From positions 620,001 through 684,000 of the forward strand of contig NZ_CP117877.1 in assembly GCF_028736115.1 (NCBI RefSeq): a DNA stretch of 64,000 nucleotides, in the 5' to 3' direction. Positions 17,261 through 25,624 of this stretch are shown in pieces. Made by a program: the position numbers and the translations under genes. The number at the start of each line of letters is the position of its first letter. Positions within the stretch are counted from its first letter, which is position 1. Source of the DNA: Mucilaginibacter sp. KACC 22063 (GTDB lineage Bacteria; Bacteroidota; Bacteroidia; Sphingobacteriales; Sphingobacteriaceae). The notes below the pieces were generated by a model. That model made no database searches. It was not told where the DNA came from and saw nothing but the letters and a program-made list of their open reading frames with translations.

Positions 17261-18343
17261 TTAATAGTTATCCTGGCCAACGTCTGTTACACGATATACT
17301 TTCTGGCCATTTTGGTCGCGTTCTTCGTGATAGTAAATTCCTGCCGGGTCAACATAATATTTTTCACCGTCGATCTTTACTTTTCTGCAATTAGGAGGCA
17401 ATGCCTGTACAACTTCTCCGGGTTGTAATATGTTACCTTGATCTTGTTGCATTTGTTGCTGGCCCTGGCCCTGATCAGGATAATAACCAGAATCGTCAGT
17501 AGCATATGGGTCGGCGGCACCTGTGCTTAACTGACCGTCTTTACCGGCAATTTGATATACCAGGCTACCATCATCTTTAGTTACCGGCAAATAATATACA
17601 CCGTTAAGCTCATAATATTGCTGCCCGTCTATCACTATTGATTGTGCACCTGAAGGCAGTTGTGCAATTTCGGCACCCAGTGGCGGTTCAACCACGGTAT
17701 ATTGATCGTTATCATAGTTATAGAAATAACCGCCGCTATAGAAATATTGATCAGATCCCCACCAGAATGGAATGTATCCATAAGGCAGCACACCGATAGA
17801 AAATCCTAAACGAGGAGCATAGTAACGGCCATAAAAACCGCCGTGATAGTAGTAGCCACCTCTCCATGGACGGAAATATGCCCTGCCGCCATAATAGCCG
17901 CGTGATCCCGGACGGAATCCCATACCCGGGCGATAATAACCCGGACGGGTACGATAAGCCATACCTGTACCAAAACCCGGCCTGCCGCCGCCAATACCAC
18001 CGCGATAACCGAAGTTGCTGCGTGGGGCAATACCTGCACGGCCATTGAAGCCGCCATTACGAGGGCTTATGCCAAAGTTTGAACGGGGTGCTGACATTAC
18101 ACGGCCTCCGCCGCCATTAAAGCCGCCCATACGTGGAGCGCCTCCAAAGTTACCGCCTGAACGGCCACCTGAAAAACCACCACCACCGTGGAAACCACCG
18201 CCTCCACCACCACCGCGCATGGCGCTTCCGCCGCCGCCACCTCCTCCGCCGCCCCTGCGTTGAGCATTTGCGGTATCGAAAGAAGTAACAGTTAACAGCC
18301 CGCTGATAACTGTCAGGGATAATAATTGATATATGCGTTTCAT
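17261..18343 (-). CDS. DUF6515 family glycine-rich secreted protein
   Basis: 360-aa exported protein of unknown function. A signal peptide ends near residue 27 (FDTANAQ). Residues 30-160 are extremely rich in Gly, Arg, Phe and Tyr (runs of GGGG, GFNGGG and YRPG). The C-terminal half has two copies of a short beta module: LPSGAQSIVIDGQQYYELNG near 225 and LPPNCRKVKIDGEKYYVDPAG near 315, the DUF6515 core. A Gln-rich linker (QGQGQQQMQQDQG) separates them. It likely acts at the cell surface or in the periplasm as a structural protein; no catalytic residues are seen. Confidence 0.82.
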   Translation of the reverse strand: MKRIYQLLSLTVISGLLTVTSFDTANAQRRGGGGGGGGGSAMRGGGGGGGFHGGGGFSGGRSGGNFGGAPRMGGFNGGGGRVMSAPRSNFGISPRNGGFNGRAGIAPRSNFGYRGGIGGGRPGFGTGMAYRTRPGYYRPGMGFRPGSRGYYGGRAYFRPWRGGYYYHGGFYGRYYAPRLGFSIGVLPYGYIPFWWGSDQYFYSGGYFYNYDNDQYTVVEPPLGAEIAQLPSGAQSIVIDGQQYYELNGVYYLPVTKDDGSLVYQIAGKDGQLSTGAADPYATDDSGYYPDQGQGQQQMQQDQGNILQPGEVVQALPPNCRKVKIDGEKYYVDPAGIYYHEERDQNGQKVYRVTDVGQDNY

Positions 18344-18454
18344 AATTTAGTTCCTATCAAACAGAATTAATAACTGTTTATTATTAAGACTATAACGAAC
18401 GCAAATAGTTTAATTATACCTTAAAAAATAATTAAGCCTACTTTAACATGACAC

Positions 18455-19342
18455 TTAAATATTATTGACAGGATAGTACCTGATATAGTCGATAAACATT
18501 GACTGCGGAAAGGCGCTGTCATCAACACCCTGCGCGCCGCCCCAATCGCCGCCGATTGCCAAGTTAAGCATCAGGTGAAACTTTTGATCAAAGGGCCAGG
18601 TTTGGCTGTTATTCTTTCCGTCATTGATAAAAGTATAGATCTGCTGGTCATCGATATAACCGGTAATAGATGTAGGTGTCCAGTCTAACCGGAAAACATG
18701 ATATTCGGTGGTAGCGTTAGTGAAGCTCATATTGCTTCCTTTCTGTGTACCAAGCGTATGGTTGTACACACTTGTGTGTACGGTAAAATAAAAATTAATA
18801 GGATCATAGCCCACGTGCTCCATCAAATCAATCTCTCCGGAATTTGGCCAGTCGCCGTAAAGTTTATCAGTTGGTAAAAACCATATGGCAGGCCATGTGC
18901 CTAAGCCAGCCGGCACTTTAGCGGCTACCACAAAACGTCCATATAAGAAATTGCCGTTCCCTTTTGAAAATAGCCTGGCCGAAGTATACTTCATACCGCC
19001 CATGCTTTGCTTACGCGCAGTAATGACCAGGTTACCGCCCGACATTGTTACGTTACTGCCGTTGGTATAATATTCAAGTTCGTTGTTTCCCCAGCCGCTT
19101 CCGCCAACATCGTAGCCCCATTGGCTGGCATCAGGCTTGCCATTGCTGTTAAATTCCTGTACCCATGACGGGTTGGTATCAAAAGTGTAGGTTTTGTTAA
19201 AATCAGGAACAACTTTTTTACTGGTTTCTTCTACCTGATCATCTTTTTTACCACATGCAGAAAGGCTGATTGCAGCAACACAAATAGCTGTAGTTATATA
19301 CTTAAGGGGTGCTATATGCTTAATAAACGCCATCTGCATCAT
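18455..19342 (-). CDS. Glycoside hydrolase family 16 lipoprotein (beta-glucanase/laminarinase-like)
   Basis: Surface lipoprotein that should cleave beta-1,3 or mixed-linkage glucans. The lipobox LSAC sits near residue 30. The catalytic motif GEIDLMEHVG near residue 169 supplies the Glu-x-Asp-x-x-Glu nucleophile/acid pair. DGKNNSQTWPFDQKFHLMLN and GGDWGGAQGVDDSAFPQSMFIDYIRYY are typical C-terminal strands. An ATG at 19340-19342 is preferred to the in-frame TTG four codons upstream. It stands alone, not inside a Sus-type locus. Confidence 0.92.
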   Translation of the reverse strand: MMQMAFIKHIAPLKYITTAICVAAISLSACGKKDDQVEETSKKVVPDFNKTYTFDTNPSWVQEFNSNGKPDASQWGYDVGGSGWGNNELEYYTNGSNVTMSGGNLVITARKQSMGGMKYTSARLFSKGNGNFLYGRFVVAAKVPAGLGTWPAIWFLPTDKLYGDWPNSGEIDLMEHVGYDPINFYFTVHTSVYNHTLGTQKGSNMSFTNATTEYHVFRLDWTPTSITGYIDDQQIYTFINDGKNNSQTWPFDQKFHLMLNLAIGGDWGGAQGVDDSAFPQSMFIDYIRYYPVNNI

Positions 19343-19413
19343 AAATTTTTTCAACTAAATATAACAAACATTTATCCGGTTTGGACATTGTTTATAGATC
19401 AATATATACAAAT

Positions 19414-19746
19414 ATGTGGGAACCTAACGATAACGCTTCGGATAACCAGGACGGTTATTTGAATGATAATGACGATTTAAGGCCAGAAGCAGGTAGTGCA
19501 GATGCAGCCGAACTTAATGAGTTGCAATATGAAGAATCATTAATATCACGCCATGCTGATGAAAGTGAAGATGCAGCTAATGGGCAAAAAGGTGAAGGCT
19601 ACGAGCATGCAGAAGGAACGGCACAACGCCCGCTGACTACGCAAGGCGACAGCGCCGAAATGGAAGAGAATATGGGAGGTACAACCAATCTGTCTTTAGA
19701 TCAGCTGAAGCGGGAACATGATCCCGAAGGCAATCCGAACGAATAA
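19414..19746 (+). CDS. Acidic hypothetical protein
   Basis: 110-aa, highly acidic, hydrophilic protein beginning MWEPNDNASDNQDGYLNDND and containing many Asp, Glu and Asn residues. It probably has little fixed structure. The ATG at 19414 is preferred to a TTG 11 codons earlier. No signal peptide, helix-turn-helix or known domain is visible. A terminator follows directly at 19753, supporting a real transcript. Confidence 0.65.
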   Translation: MWEPNDNASDNQDGYLNDNDDLRPEAGSADAAELNELQYEESLISRHADESEDAANGQKGEGYEHAEGTAQRPLTTQGDSAEMEENMGGTTNLSLDQLKREHDPEGNPNE

Positions 19747-19752
19747 TAGCAG

Positions 19753-19780
19753 CAGCCCGGCAAGTCCGGGCTGTTTCTTT
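19753..19780 (+). terminator. Intrinsic terminator after the acidic hypothetical gene
   Basis: 8-bp stem CAGCCCGG / CCGGGCTG with loop CAAGT, followed by TTTCTTT. It lies just past the stop at 19746. Confidence 0.85.
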
Positions 19781-19803
19781 ATACAGCCTACAAATCATTT
19801 ACT

Positions 19804-19811
19804 TACTTTTG
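19804..19811 (+). promoter_or_regulatory. TAnnTTTG promoter element of trmB
   Basis: TACTTTTG matches the Bacteroidota -7 element exactly, 16 bases before the GTG start of trmB. Confidence 0.55.
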
Positions 19812-19827
19812 CATTTTAATTTTTTAA

Positions 19828-20478
19828 GTGGGAAAAGATAAGTTAAAGCGATTTGCTGAGATAGCAACTTTCGACAATGTAGTGGAGCTTGAAGCCGGTA
19901 AACCTTTTAAAGGTAATTGGGCTAAGGAGTTTTTTAAAAATGATAACCCGGTTGTACTGGAACTGGCTTGTGGAAAAGGCGAATACACGGTGAATCTGGC
20001 CAAAATGTTTCCGGACAAAAACTTTATCGGTATAGATTATAAAGGCAACCGGATTTGGCGCGGTGCTAAAACCGCTGTTGAAGAAGGTATCAAAAACGTA
20101 GGCTTTCTGCGTATACAGATCGAGAACATTACTGATTATTTCGGTGATCACGAGGTTGACGAAATATGGATCACATTTCCAGACCCGCAACCGCAGATCA
20201 GCCGTGAAAAGAAACGGCTTACCGCACCACGCTTTCTGGATAAATATAAGCTGATCTTGAAAGAAGGCGGCTACATTAACTTAAAAACCGATAACGATGG
20301 CCTGCACGAATATACTGCCGGGGTAATTGATGCCGGAGGCTTGAAACTGCATGTACGCACAGAGGATGTTTACAACTCTGAGCATCTGAACGAAGTATTG
20401 TCGATCAAGACTTACTACGAGAAAAAATACTTACAAAGCGCTAAAAATATTAACTATCTTAAGTTTTCATTTGTCTGA
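19828..20478 (+). CDS. trmB: tRNA (guanine-N7-)-methyltransferase
   Basis: Methylates G46 of tRNA using S-adenosylmethionine. Residues about 45-60 (VVLELACGKGEYTVNLA) form the SAM-binding motif I, and EIWITFPDPQPQISREKKRLT is the TrmB-specific substrate and catalytic loop, followed by GGYINLKTDN. The length of 216 aa is normal. GTG at 19828 is the first start codon after the promoter. The alkyltransferase-like gene begins 4 bp downstream, so both are probably cotranscribed. Confidence 0.94.
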   Translation: MGKDKLKRFAEIATFDNVVELEAGKPFKGNWAKEFFKNDNPVVLELACGKGEYTVNLAKMFPDKNFIGIDYKGNRIWRGAKTAVEEGIKNVGFLRIQIENITDYFGDHEVDEIWITFPDPQPQISREKKRLTAPRFLDKYKLILKEGGYINLKTDNDGLHEYTAGVIDAGGLKLHVRTEDVYNSEHLNEVLSIKTYYEKKYLQSAKNINYLKFSFV

Positions 20479-20481
20479 TAC

Positions 20482-20814
20482 ATGAAAGATGAAAACTTTT
20501 TTGAGCATGTTTGGGAAGTTACCCGCCAGATACCCAAAGGCAGGGTAACATCTTATGGTGCCATTGCAAAGGTACTTGGCGTGGGTAATTTGTCGCGCAT
20601 GGTGGGCCATGCTATGGGGGAATGTGGCAAAGCTAATCCGCCTGTGCCTTATTACCGCGTTGTAAACAGCAGCGGCCATTTAACCGGCGATCCATCATCG
20701 GCAGATAAAAGGCAACAGCTCCTTGAAGAAGAAGGCATAGAGGTAAAGAACCTCAAGGTGCAAAATTTCAAAAAAGTATTTTGGGATCCGGTTAAAGAGC
20801 TTAATTACGAGTGA
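20482..20814 (+). CDS. Alkyltransferase-like protein (MGMT family without active-site Cys)
   Basis: 110-aa protein made only of the DNA-binding domain of O6-alkylguanine alkyltransferases (QIPKGRVTSYGAIAKVLG and RMVGHAMGEC). In true methyltransferases the next motif is PCHRV; here it reads PYYRVV, so the alkyl-accepting Cys and its neighbour His are both Tyr. By analogy with ATL proteins it should bind O6-alkylguanine lesions and hand them to nucleotide excision repair. It cannot transfer alkyl groups itself. It lies 4 bp after trmB and overlaps the convergent VOC gene by 10 bp. Confidence 0.9.
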   Translation: MKDENFFEHVWEVTRQIPKGRVTSYGAIAKVLGVGNLSRMVGHAMGECGKANPPVPYYRVVNSSGHLTGDPSSADKRQQLLEEEGIEVKNLKVQNFKKVFWDPVKELNYE

Positions 20815-21167
20815 TATTCCAGTAACTCCATCTGGTTGCCGAAGGGATCAATAAAAGCAAAGCGGTTGCGGTTGGCAATCTTTCTCTGCTCTTTAAATTT
20901 TACGCCGTGTTTTTCCAGGTGCTTGCGGGCCGCATCAAGGTCGGTTACTTCAAAAGCGGTGTGGCGCATGGTATCAAACCTGTGTGCTTCAACGCCAATA
21001 TGCAACTCAATATCCCCGGCCTGAAACCATAAACCTTCGTCTGTTAGTTCCACAGCACGTTCTATTTGCCGAAGCCCGATTACATCAGTATAAAACAAGC
21101 GTGCCTCTTCCAGTCTTTCGGCAGGCACACAAATATGGATATGGTCGGTACGTTTAAAATTGATCAC
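20805..21167 (-). CDS. VOC family (glyoxalase/bleomycin resistance-like) protein
   Basis: 120-aa protein with the paired beta-alpha-beta-beta-beta modules of the vicinal oxygen chelate fold (TDHIHICVPAERLEEARLFYTDVIGL; HTAFEVTDLDAARKHLEKHG; RFAFIDPFGNQMELLEY). Candidate metal residues are His10, His67-type and Glu near the C-terminus. The substrate is unknown. The start codon is GTG at 21165-21167. The gene for a two-helix membrane protein ends 11 bp upstream, so tilS, that gene and this one may form one minus-strand operon. Confidence 0.82.
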   Translation of the reverse strand: MINFKRTDHIHICVPAERLEEARLFYTDVIGLRQIERAVELTDEGLWFQAGDIELHIGVEAHRFDTMRHTAFEVTDLDAARKHLEKHGVKFKEQRKIANRNRFAFIDPFGNQMELLEYHS

Positions 21168-21178
21168 GGTGCAGTTTC

Positions 21179-21661
21179 CTACTTTTTCATTTCTTCTTGT
21201 ATGGCACGCATCAGTTCATTTAAGTGTTGCGAACCGATGATATAAACCAGTCCGTCGCGATCAGTAAGATGTACGGCATCATTACCTGCGGTATAAAAAC
21301 GGATAGTGCCTTTTTTATGAAGGTTGTAAACCGGGTTGTTAAAAAGGTAGCGGCTGTAAGTGCCTTTTTCGGCTTTAACAATGCTGTTAAGGTCTATCTT
21401 AACCAGGCGGGTGGTCCACAAACCATCCAGTAAAATGCTTTTGTTAATTACCCGCGTACGAAAGTGCAGCAAAAAGCCAAGAATGATAGAAATGATGATG
21501 ATGGCAAACCCAACTACAGCAAGCAGGTCGCCGTTATTTTCGCGTTCATCAGTGAAAAAATAAACCGCAAAGCATATCAAAGCCAATACCAACCGTATGG
21601 TTATCGGTATCCATTCGCGGCCCAAGTATTGCTTTTCGGTAAATGCGGGTTTATCTGTCAT
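21179..21661 (-). CDS. Membrane protein with two transmembrane helices and a PH-like domain
   Basis: 160-aa protein. Two hydrophobic helices (about 18-37, ITIRLVLALICFAVYFF, and 46-66, LLAVVGFAIIIISIILGFLL) are followed by a soluble beta-rich part (SILLDGLWTTRLVKIDLNSI ... VYIIGSQHLNELMRAIQEE) that resembles bacterial PH-like domains. The function is unknown. Its ATG overlaps the tilS stop codon by 4 bp, indicating translational coupling. Confidence 0.75.
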   Translation of the reverse strand: MTDKPAFTEKQYLGREWIPITIRLVLALICFAVYFFTDERENNGDLLAVVGFAIIIISIILGFLLHFRTRVINKSILLDGLWTTRLVKIDLNSIVKAEKGTYSRYLFNNPVYNLHKKGTIRFYTAGNDAVHLTDRDGLVYIIGSQHLNELMRAIQEEMKK

Positions 21662-22995
21662 GCGCTTTCAGTTAATTCGAAGATAGCTATTTTTTTAGTT
21701 TCGGCTGTTATTTTATACCTGTTGTCGATCCGCAGGCCAGCAACCCATATAATATCGCCATTGCCATTAACTAATAAAGGGATCTCGCTTTTACTGTGTA
21801 GGGGCGTTTTAAGACTGATGAAAAAGTCGCTCAGCTTTTTTCTTGCCTTCATGCCTAAAGGGTAAAAATAACTGCCGGGCTGCCATGTACGCAACACTAA
21901 GGGATAAACCAAAAGCCCGGCATCAACTGCCGCTACCATAGGTTCACGCTTAATCTCGTAAGGCAGTTCTGCTTTAGATATATTGAATTTGTAGATGCCA
22001 AATGCAACATCCGTATCATTTTCATTAATAAAGACTTCGCTTGCCGTATTTTTCCCTTTAGGAGAAATGATCAGCTTTTCTCTATCCAGGATTAACAGCC
22101 AAAGCGGGGCTTCAAACCTTCGGCCCGAATGCTTATCGAGGCTTGCAATAACATCATTTGTGGTTGTATCATTAAATCCAAAAGGTTTTAACAAACCATT
22201 CAGGAGCAAATGCATGGGCGACAATGCTTTAAGCGCATTAATCGGTATATGCACCTCACCTTTGTGATAAGTAAATGCCGTTTTGCGTATTTCTTCCAAC
22301 TTGGCTTCAAACAGTTGTTCAAGCTCGGCAAAATGCTGCAAATGCTCCTGGAAGGTATTTTCAAGATTAGGGTTAAGCTCTTTTAGCTTTGGAATCACAT
22401 CGTGCCTGATCTTGTTACGCGCGTATTTAACCGACGAATTAGAGCTGTCTTCAACAAAGCTGAGTTTTTCATCTGCTACAGCCTGTGCTATTTCCTCGCG
22501 CGTAAAGCCAAGCATCGGCCGTACCAAATTACTGTTACGGGGTTTAATGCCATGCAAACCTGCAATACCTGTACCACGGGTAAGGTTCAGCAATATTGTT
22601 TCTATTGTATCGTTCTGATGATGCGCTAACGTAATAACATCATAACTATGCTGCTGCCTTAATTGTTCAAACCACTGGTAACGCAGGTTTCGCGCCGCCA
22701 TCTGTATAGATAACTTATGTTCTGTAGCGTATTTAGTTGTATCGAAGTTTGTAGTGTAAAATGGCACGCCATACTCATCAGCCAGATTCTTGCAAAATTG
22801 CTGGTCGCGCAAAGCTTCATCGCCGCGTAACATAAAATTGCAGTGTGCTATGGCAAAGTTGTAACCGCAGGCATGCAACAAGGTAGCCATCAAAACAGAG
22901 TCGACACCACCACTTACTGCGGCAAGTATTGTACTTTGCTTGTCAAAAAGCTGGTGTTGCTGTATAAAGGCATTAAACCTTGCTAATGGTAGCAT
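21658..22995 (-). CDS. tilS: tRNA(Ile)-lysidine synthase
   Basis: Essential ATP-dependent enzyme that changes C34 of tRNA-Ile(CAU) to lysidine. The PP-loop ATP site SGGVDSV is near residue 28, with AHCNFMLRGDEA and LAHHQNDTIETILLNLTRGTG as further N-type motifs. The C-terminal TilS substrate-binding domain includes PLGMKARKKLSDFFISLK. The ATG at 22993-22995 is favoured over one ten codons upstream because the family starts close to this point. It is divergent from the OstA-like gene, with a 47-bp shared upstream region. Confidence 0.94.
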   Translation of the reverse strand: MLPLARFNAFIQQHQLFDKQSTILAAVSGGVDSVLMATLLHACGYNFAIAHCNFMLRGDEALRDQQFCKNLADEYGVPFYTTNFDTTKYATEHKLSIQMAARNLRYQWFEQLRQQHSYDVITLAHHQNDTIETILLNLTRGTGIAGLHGIKPRNSNLVRPMLGFTREEIAQAVADEKLSFVEDSSNSSVKYARNKIRHDVIPKLKELNPNLENTFQEHLQHFAELEQLFEAKLEEIRKTAFTYHKGEVHIPINALKALSPMHLLLNGLLKPFGFNDTTTNDVIASLDKHSGRRFEAPLWLLILDREKLIISPKGKNTASEVFINENDTDVAFGIYKFNISKAELPYEIKREPMVAAVDAGLLVYPLVLRTWQPGSYFYPLGMKARKKLSDFFISLKTPLHSKSEIPLLVNGNGDIIWVAGLRIDNRYKITAETKKIAIFELTESA

Positions 22996-23030
22996 GCTCA
23001 AAATTAATTTAATAAGCGCAACCAAAAAAC

Positions 23031-23038
23031 TAATTTTG
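23031..23038 (+). promoter_or_regulatory. TAnnTTTG promoter element at the OstA-like gene start
   Basis: TAATTTTG ends four bases before the GTG start at 23043, so the transcript would begin nearly at the start codon. Confidence 0.55.
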
Positions 23039-23042
23039 TACT

Positions 23043-25535
23043 GTGGTAAAATATCTGTTCACTTGTTTATTGCTTTTCACCGGATTACTGGCTTTTAGTC
23101 AGCAGCAGAAAAAGAAATCCGTAATTAACCTGGTCCGCTCAGACCGGAGCCAGGGGATAAAACGCAATGGCGAGGACGTTATAAAAGTATACAACGGTGT
23201 TTTTAAGCAGGAGTTTTCTACCCTGCGGTCAGACAGTGCCTACATTTATCCGCAACGAAACACGTTTGAAGCCTACGGCCATGTTAACATCAACCAGGGT
23301 GATACGCTGAATATCTATTCAGATAAATTGAATTATAATGAAAATACGCACATTGCAATACTGACCGACAATGTGAAAATGGTGGATAAAGATGCCACGC
23401 TTACCACCAATTATCTTACCTATAATACCGCTACACGTATTGGTACATATACCGGCGGTGGTAAACTGGTAAATAAGGACAATACCTTGACCAGTACCAA
23501 CGGCTATTACTTTGCCTTCAGCCGCGATTCTTATTTCCGTTATAATGTCACCTTAACTACGGTTGATGCGCTGATCAAGACAGATACGCTTCGGTACAAT
23601 ACCGGCAGCAGGATCGCCTATTTTTATGGTCCGACACATATTTATGGCAAGAAAAAGGATACGCTTTATACAGAGAACGGAAACTACAATACGATAACAG
23701 AACAGGCTTATTTCGGTAAAAAGAACCTGTATACCCAGGAAACAAAATCGTTAAAAGGGGACAGCCTTTTTTACGACAGGCTGAAAGGTTTTGGCCGGGC
23801 TATTAAAAACGTAGTGTTTAACGATAATGAGCAGAAAATAACATTGCATGGCCAGATCGGCACGTTTACAAATGCCGACCAGCGTGCGGTAGTAACACGC
23901 AATCCCTGGGTAACTATTATTACAGAAGAGAAAGACACCACTAAAACGGATACCGTTAAAAAAGCTACTAAAGACAAAAAGGAAGTTAAAAACAAGCAAC
24001 AGCCTGTTTTAAAGCCAGCTCCCAATACCAAAGCTTTAACCACCGAACTTAAACAAGAAACACCGGCTGATAAACCTAAAGTTGCGACAACACCTGTGGT
24101 TACAGCAGCCGATTCTGCAAAGCAGCAGGCTAAAACAAATAATAAGAAACCGGCGCTCAAAGCAAAATCTGGAGATAAGCCATTAGCCGTAAAAGACACC
24201 GCAAAAATAAAGCGCGATACCATTTATATGGTTGCCGACACGCTGGAAACGCGGACGCTGACCTATAAAGAACTAAAGACGCTGCAGGAGAGGGTTCGCA
24301 TGCTTAATGATACCTCTGCAGCTGCGCGTAAAGCGTTGGCTACGGCGAGGGCGTTGAAGAATCCATCGAAATTTTTAACGGCAATTACTCCTAAAATACC
24401 ATCGGATACCAGTTTCAGGCATCGCGAATTTTTTGGTAAGCCTGCACCAAAAGCGGCCCCGAAAAATACCAAAGTTGCAGTCGCCAACGGCAAAAAGACG
24501 GCAGCCGATTCCCTGAAACGCAAGCCAACGATAGCTAAAACCGATTCGGTTAATTTGTTGCACACATACAAACTGAGCGATACCACACATGTGCGTATTC
24601 TGATCGGGCATTATAACGCCAAGATCTACAAGTCAGATCTGCAGGCAAAGGCCGATTCAATATTCTACAGTTCAAGTGACTCCACCATCCGATGTTTTGA
24701 TCATCCTATGTTGTGGTCGCAGGGTTCGCAAATGTCGGGCGATACCATTTTATTGCAGATGAAGAATAAAAAGCTGGATAATATGGACATCTATCCTTCG
24801 TCGTTTATTGTGAATACGGAGAAAGACGACACTACGCATTTTAACCAGATAGCCGGTAAGAAGATGAAGGGCTATTTTGCTGATAATAAACTGAGCCGGA
24901 TGTTTGTATCGGGCAATGCTGAGAGTATCTATTTTCAGCGGGACAGTTTAGGTGCGGTGACAGATATGCAGCGTTCGTTATCCAGCCTGATACGCGCCAA
25001 CTTTAAAAATAACGAACTGCAAAACCTGAAATTTTCGGGCAAGCCGGAGCATCGCGACGGCCCGTTAAATAAGTTTAAGGAAGACGAGCAGATACTCAAA
25101 GGCTTCATCTGGAAACCGCATGACAGGCCCGAGTCAAAAGAGCAACTGATACCAGAGCTTGACAAGGAACATAAGTATAAGCATAATATATCGGCGCCGA
25201 AATTAGTGCCGGGCAATACAGGAAAAGGCAAGCCCGTGACCAAGCCAGCGGGCAATGTACCTGCTTCCAAGGATTCGGTTGGTACTAATATCAAAGCCAA
25301 GCCTGTACCGGCCGCGCAGGATTCTGTAGGCGTAAAAGTAAATACCAAGCCTGGATCCGCATCAAAGGACTCTACCGCTGCGCAAAGTGGCAGTAAACCG
25401 GCCGTTGTTACACCTGCACAAAAGCAGCCTGCAACACAGCAGAATGGCAGGAGGGTGATACAGAATGTAATTATTCAGCCGAAGCCTTCAACCGCGCCAC
25501 TGCCGGAAGATACAACCAGTAAAAAGCCCATGTAA
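23043..25535 (+). CDS. OstA-like (LptA/LptD N-domain) protein
   Basis: 830-aa exported protein related to LPS-transport OstA proteins. The GTG start at 23043 gives a signal peptide MVKYLFTCLLLFTGLLAFSQ. Residues about 30-290 are repeated short beta strands (YPQRNTFEAYGHVNI, DKLNYNENTHIAILTDNVKM, YNTATRIGTYTGGGKL), the stacked beta-jelly-roll pattern of LptA-type bridges. A Lys/Pro/Thr/Ala-rich low-complexity insert (about 290-480) is followed by a second OstA-like strand region (about 500-700) and another Pro/Lys-rich tail. It probably works in the periplasm in LPS or outer-membrane assembly; this is inferred from the fold. It is much longer than LptA. Confidence 0.85.
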   Translation: MVKYLFTCLLLFTGLLAFSQQQKKKSVINLVRSDRSQGIKRNGEDVIKVYNGVFKQEFSTLRSDSAYIYPQRNTFEAYGHVNINQGDTLNIYSDKLNYNENTHIAILTDNVKMVDKDATLTTNYLTYNTATRIGTYTGGGKLVNKDNTLTSTNGYYFAFSRDSYFRYNVTLTTVDALIKTDTLRYNTGSRIAYFYGPTHIYGKKKDTLYTENGNYNTITEQAYFGKKNLYTQETKSLKGDSLFYDRLKGFGRAIKNVVFNDNEQKITLHGQIGTFTNADQRAVVTRNPWVTIITEEKDTTKTDTVKKATKDKKEVKNKQQPVLKPAPNTKALTTELKQETPADKPKVATTPVVTAADSAKQQAKTNNKKPALKAKSGDKPLAVKDTAKIKRDTIYMVADTLETRTLTYKELKTLQERVRMLNDTSAAARKALATARALKNPSKFLTAITPKIPSDTSFRHREFFGKPAPKAAPKNTKVAVANGKKTAADSLKRKPTIAKTDSVNLLHTYKLSDTTHVRILIGHYNAKIYKSDLQAKADSIFYSSSDSTIRCFDHPMLWSQGSQMSGDTILLQMKNKKLDNMDIYPSSFIVNTEKDDTTHFNQIAGKKMKGYFADNKLSRMFVSGNAESIYFQRDSLGAVTDMQRSLSSLIRANFKNNELQNLKFSGKPEHRDGPLNKFKEDEQILKGFIWKPHDRPESKEQLIPELDKEHKYKHNISAPKLVPGNTGKGKPVTKPAGNVPASKDSVGTNIKAKPVPAAQDSVGVKVNTKPGSASKDSTAAQSGSKPAVVTPAQKQPATQQNGRRVIQNVIIQPKPSTAPLPEDTTSKKPM

Positions 25536-25624
25536 ATGCTGTTTTTTGCGACAAATAGCCAACAAATTGCGTATTTATATTTCTAACAAGTTTCGCTACA
25601 TTGCGTTTATTAATTGATACCATA

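Noticed and set aside
18015-18263. Plus-strand proline-rich frame (PPPPP runs)
   Set aside because: It is the complement of the glycine-rich DUF6515 gene; Gly codons read as Pro on the other strand.
20482-20814. Methylated-DNA--cysteine methyltransferase (ogt)
   Set aside because: The PCHRV active-site motif is replaced by PYYRV, so alkyl transfer to Cys is impossible; annotated as alkyltransferase-like.
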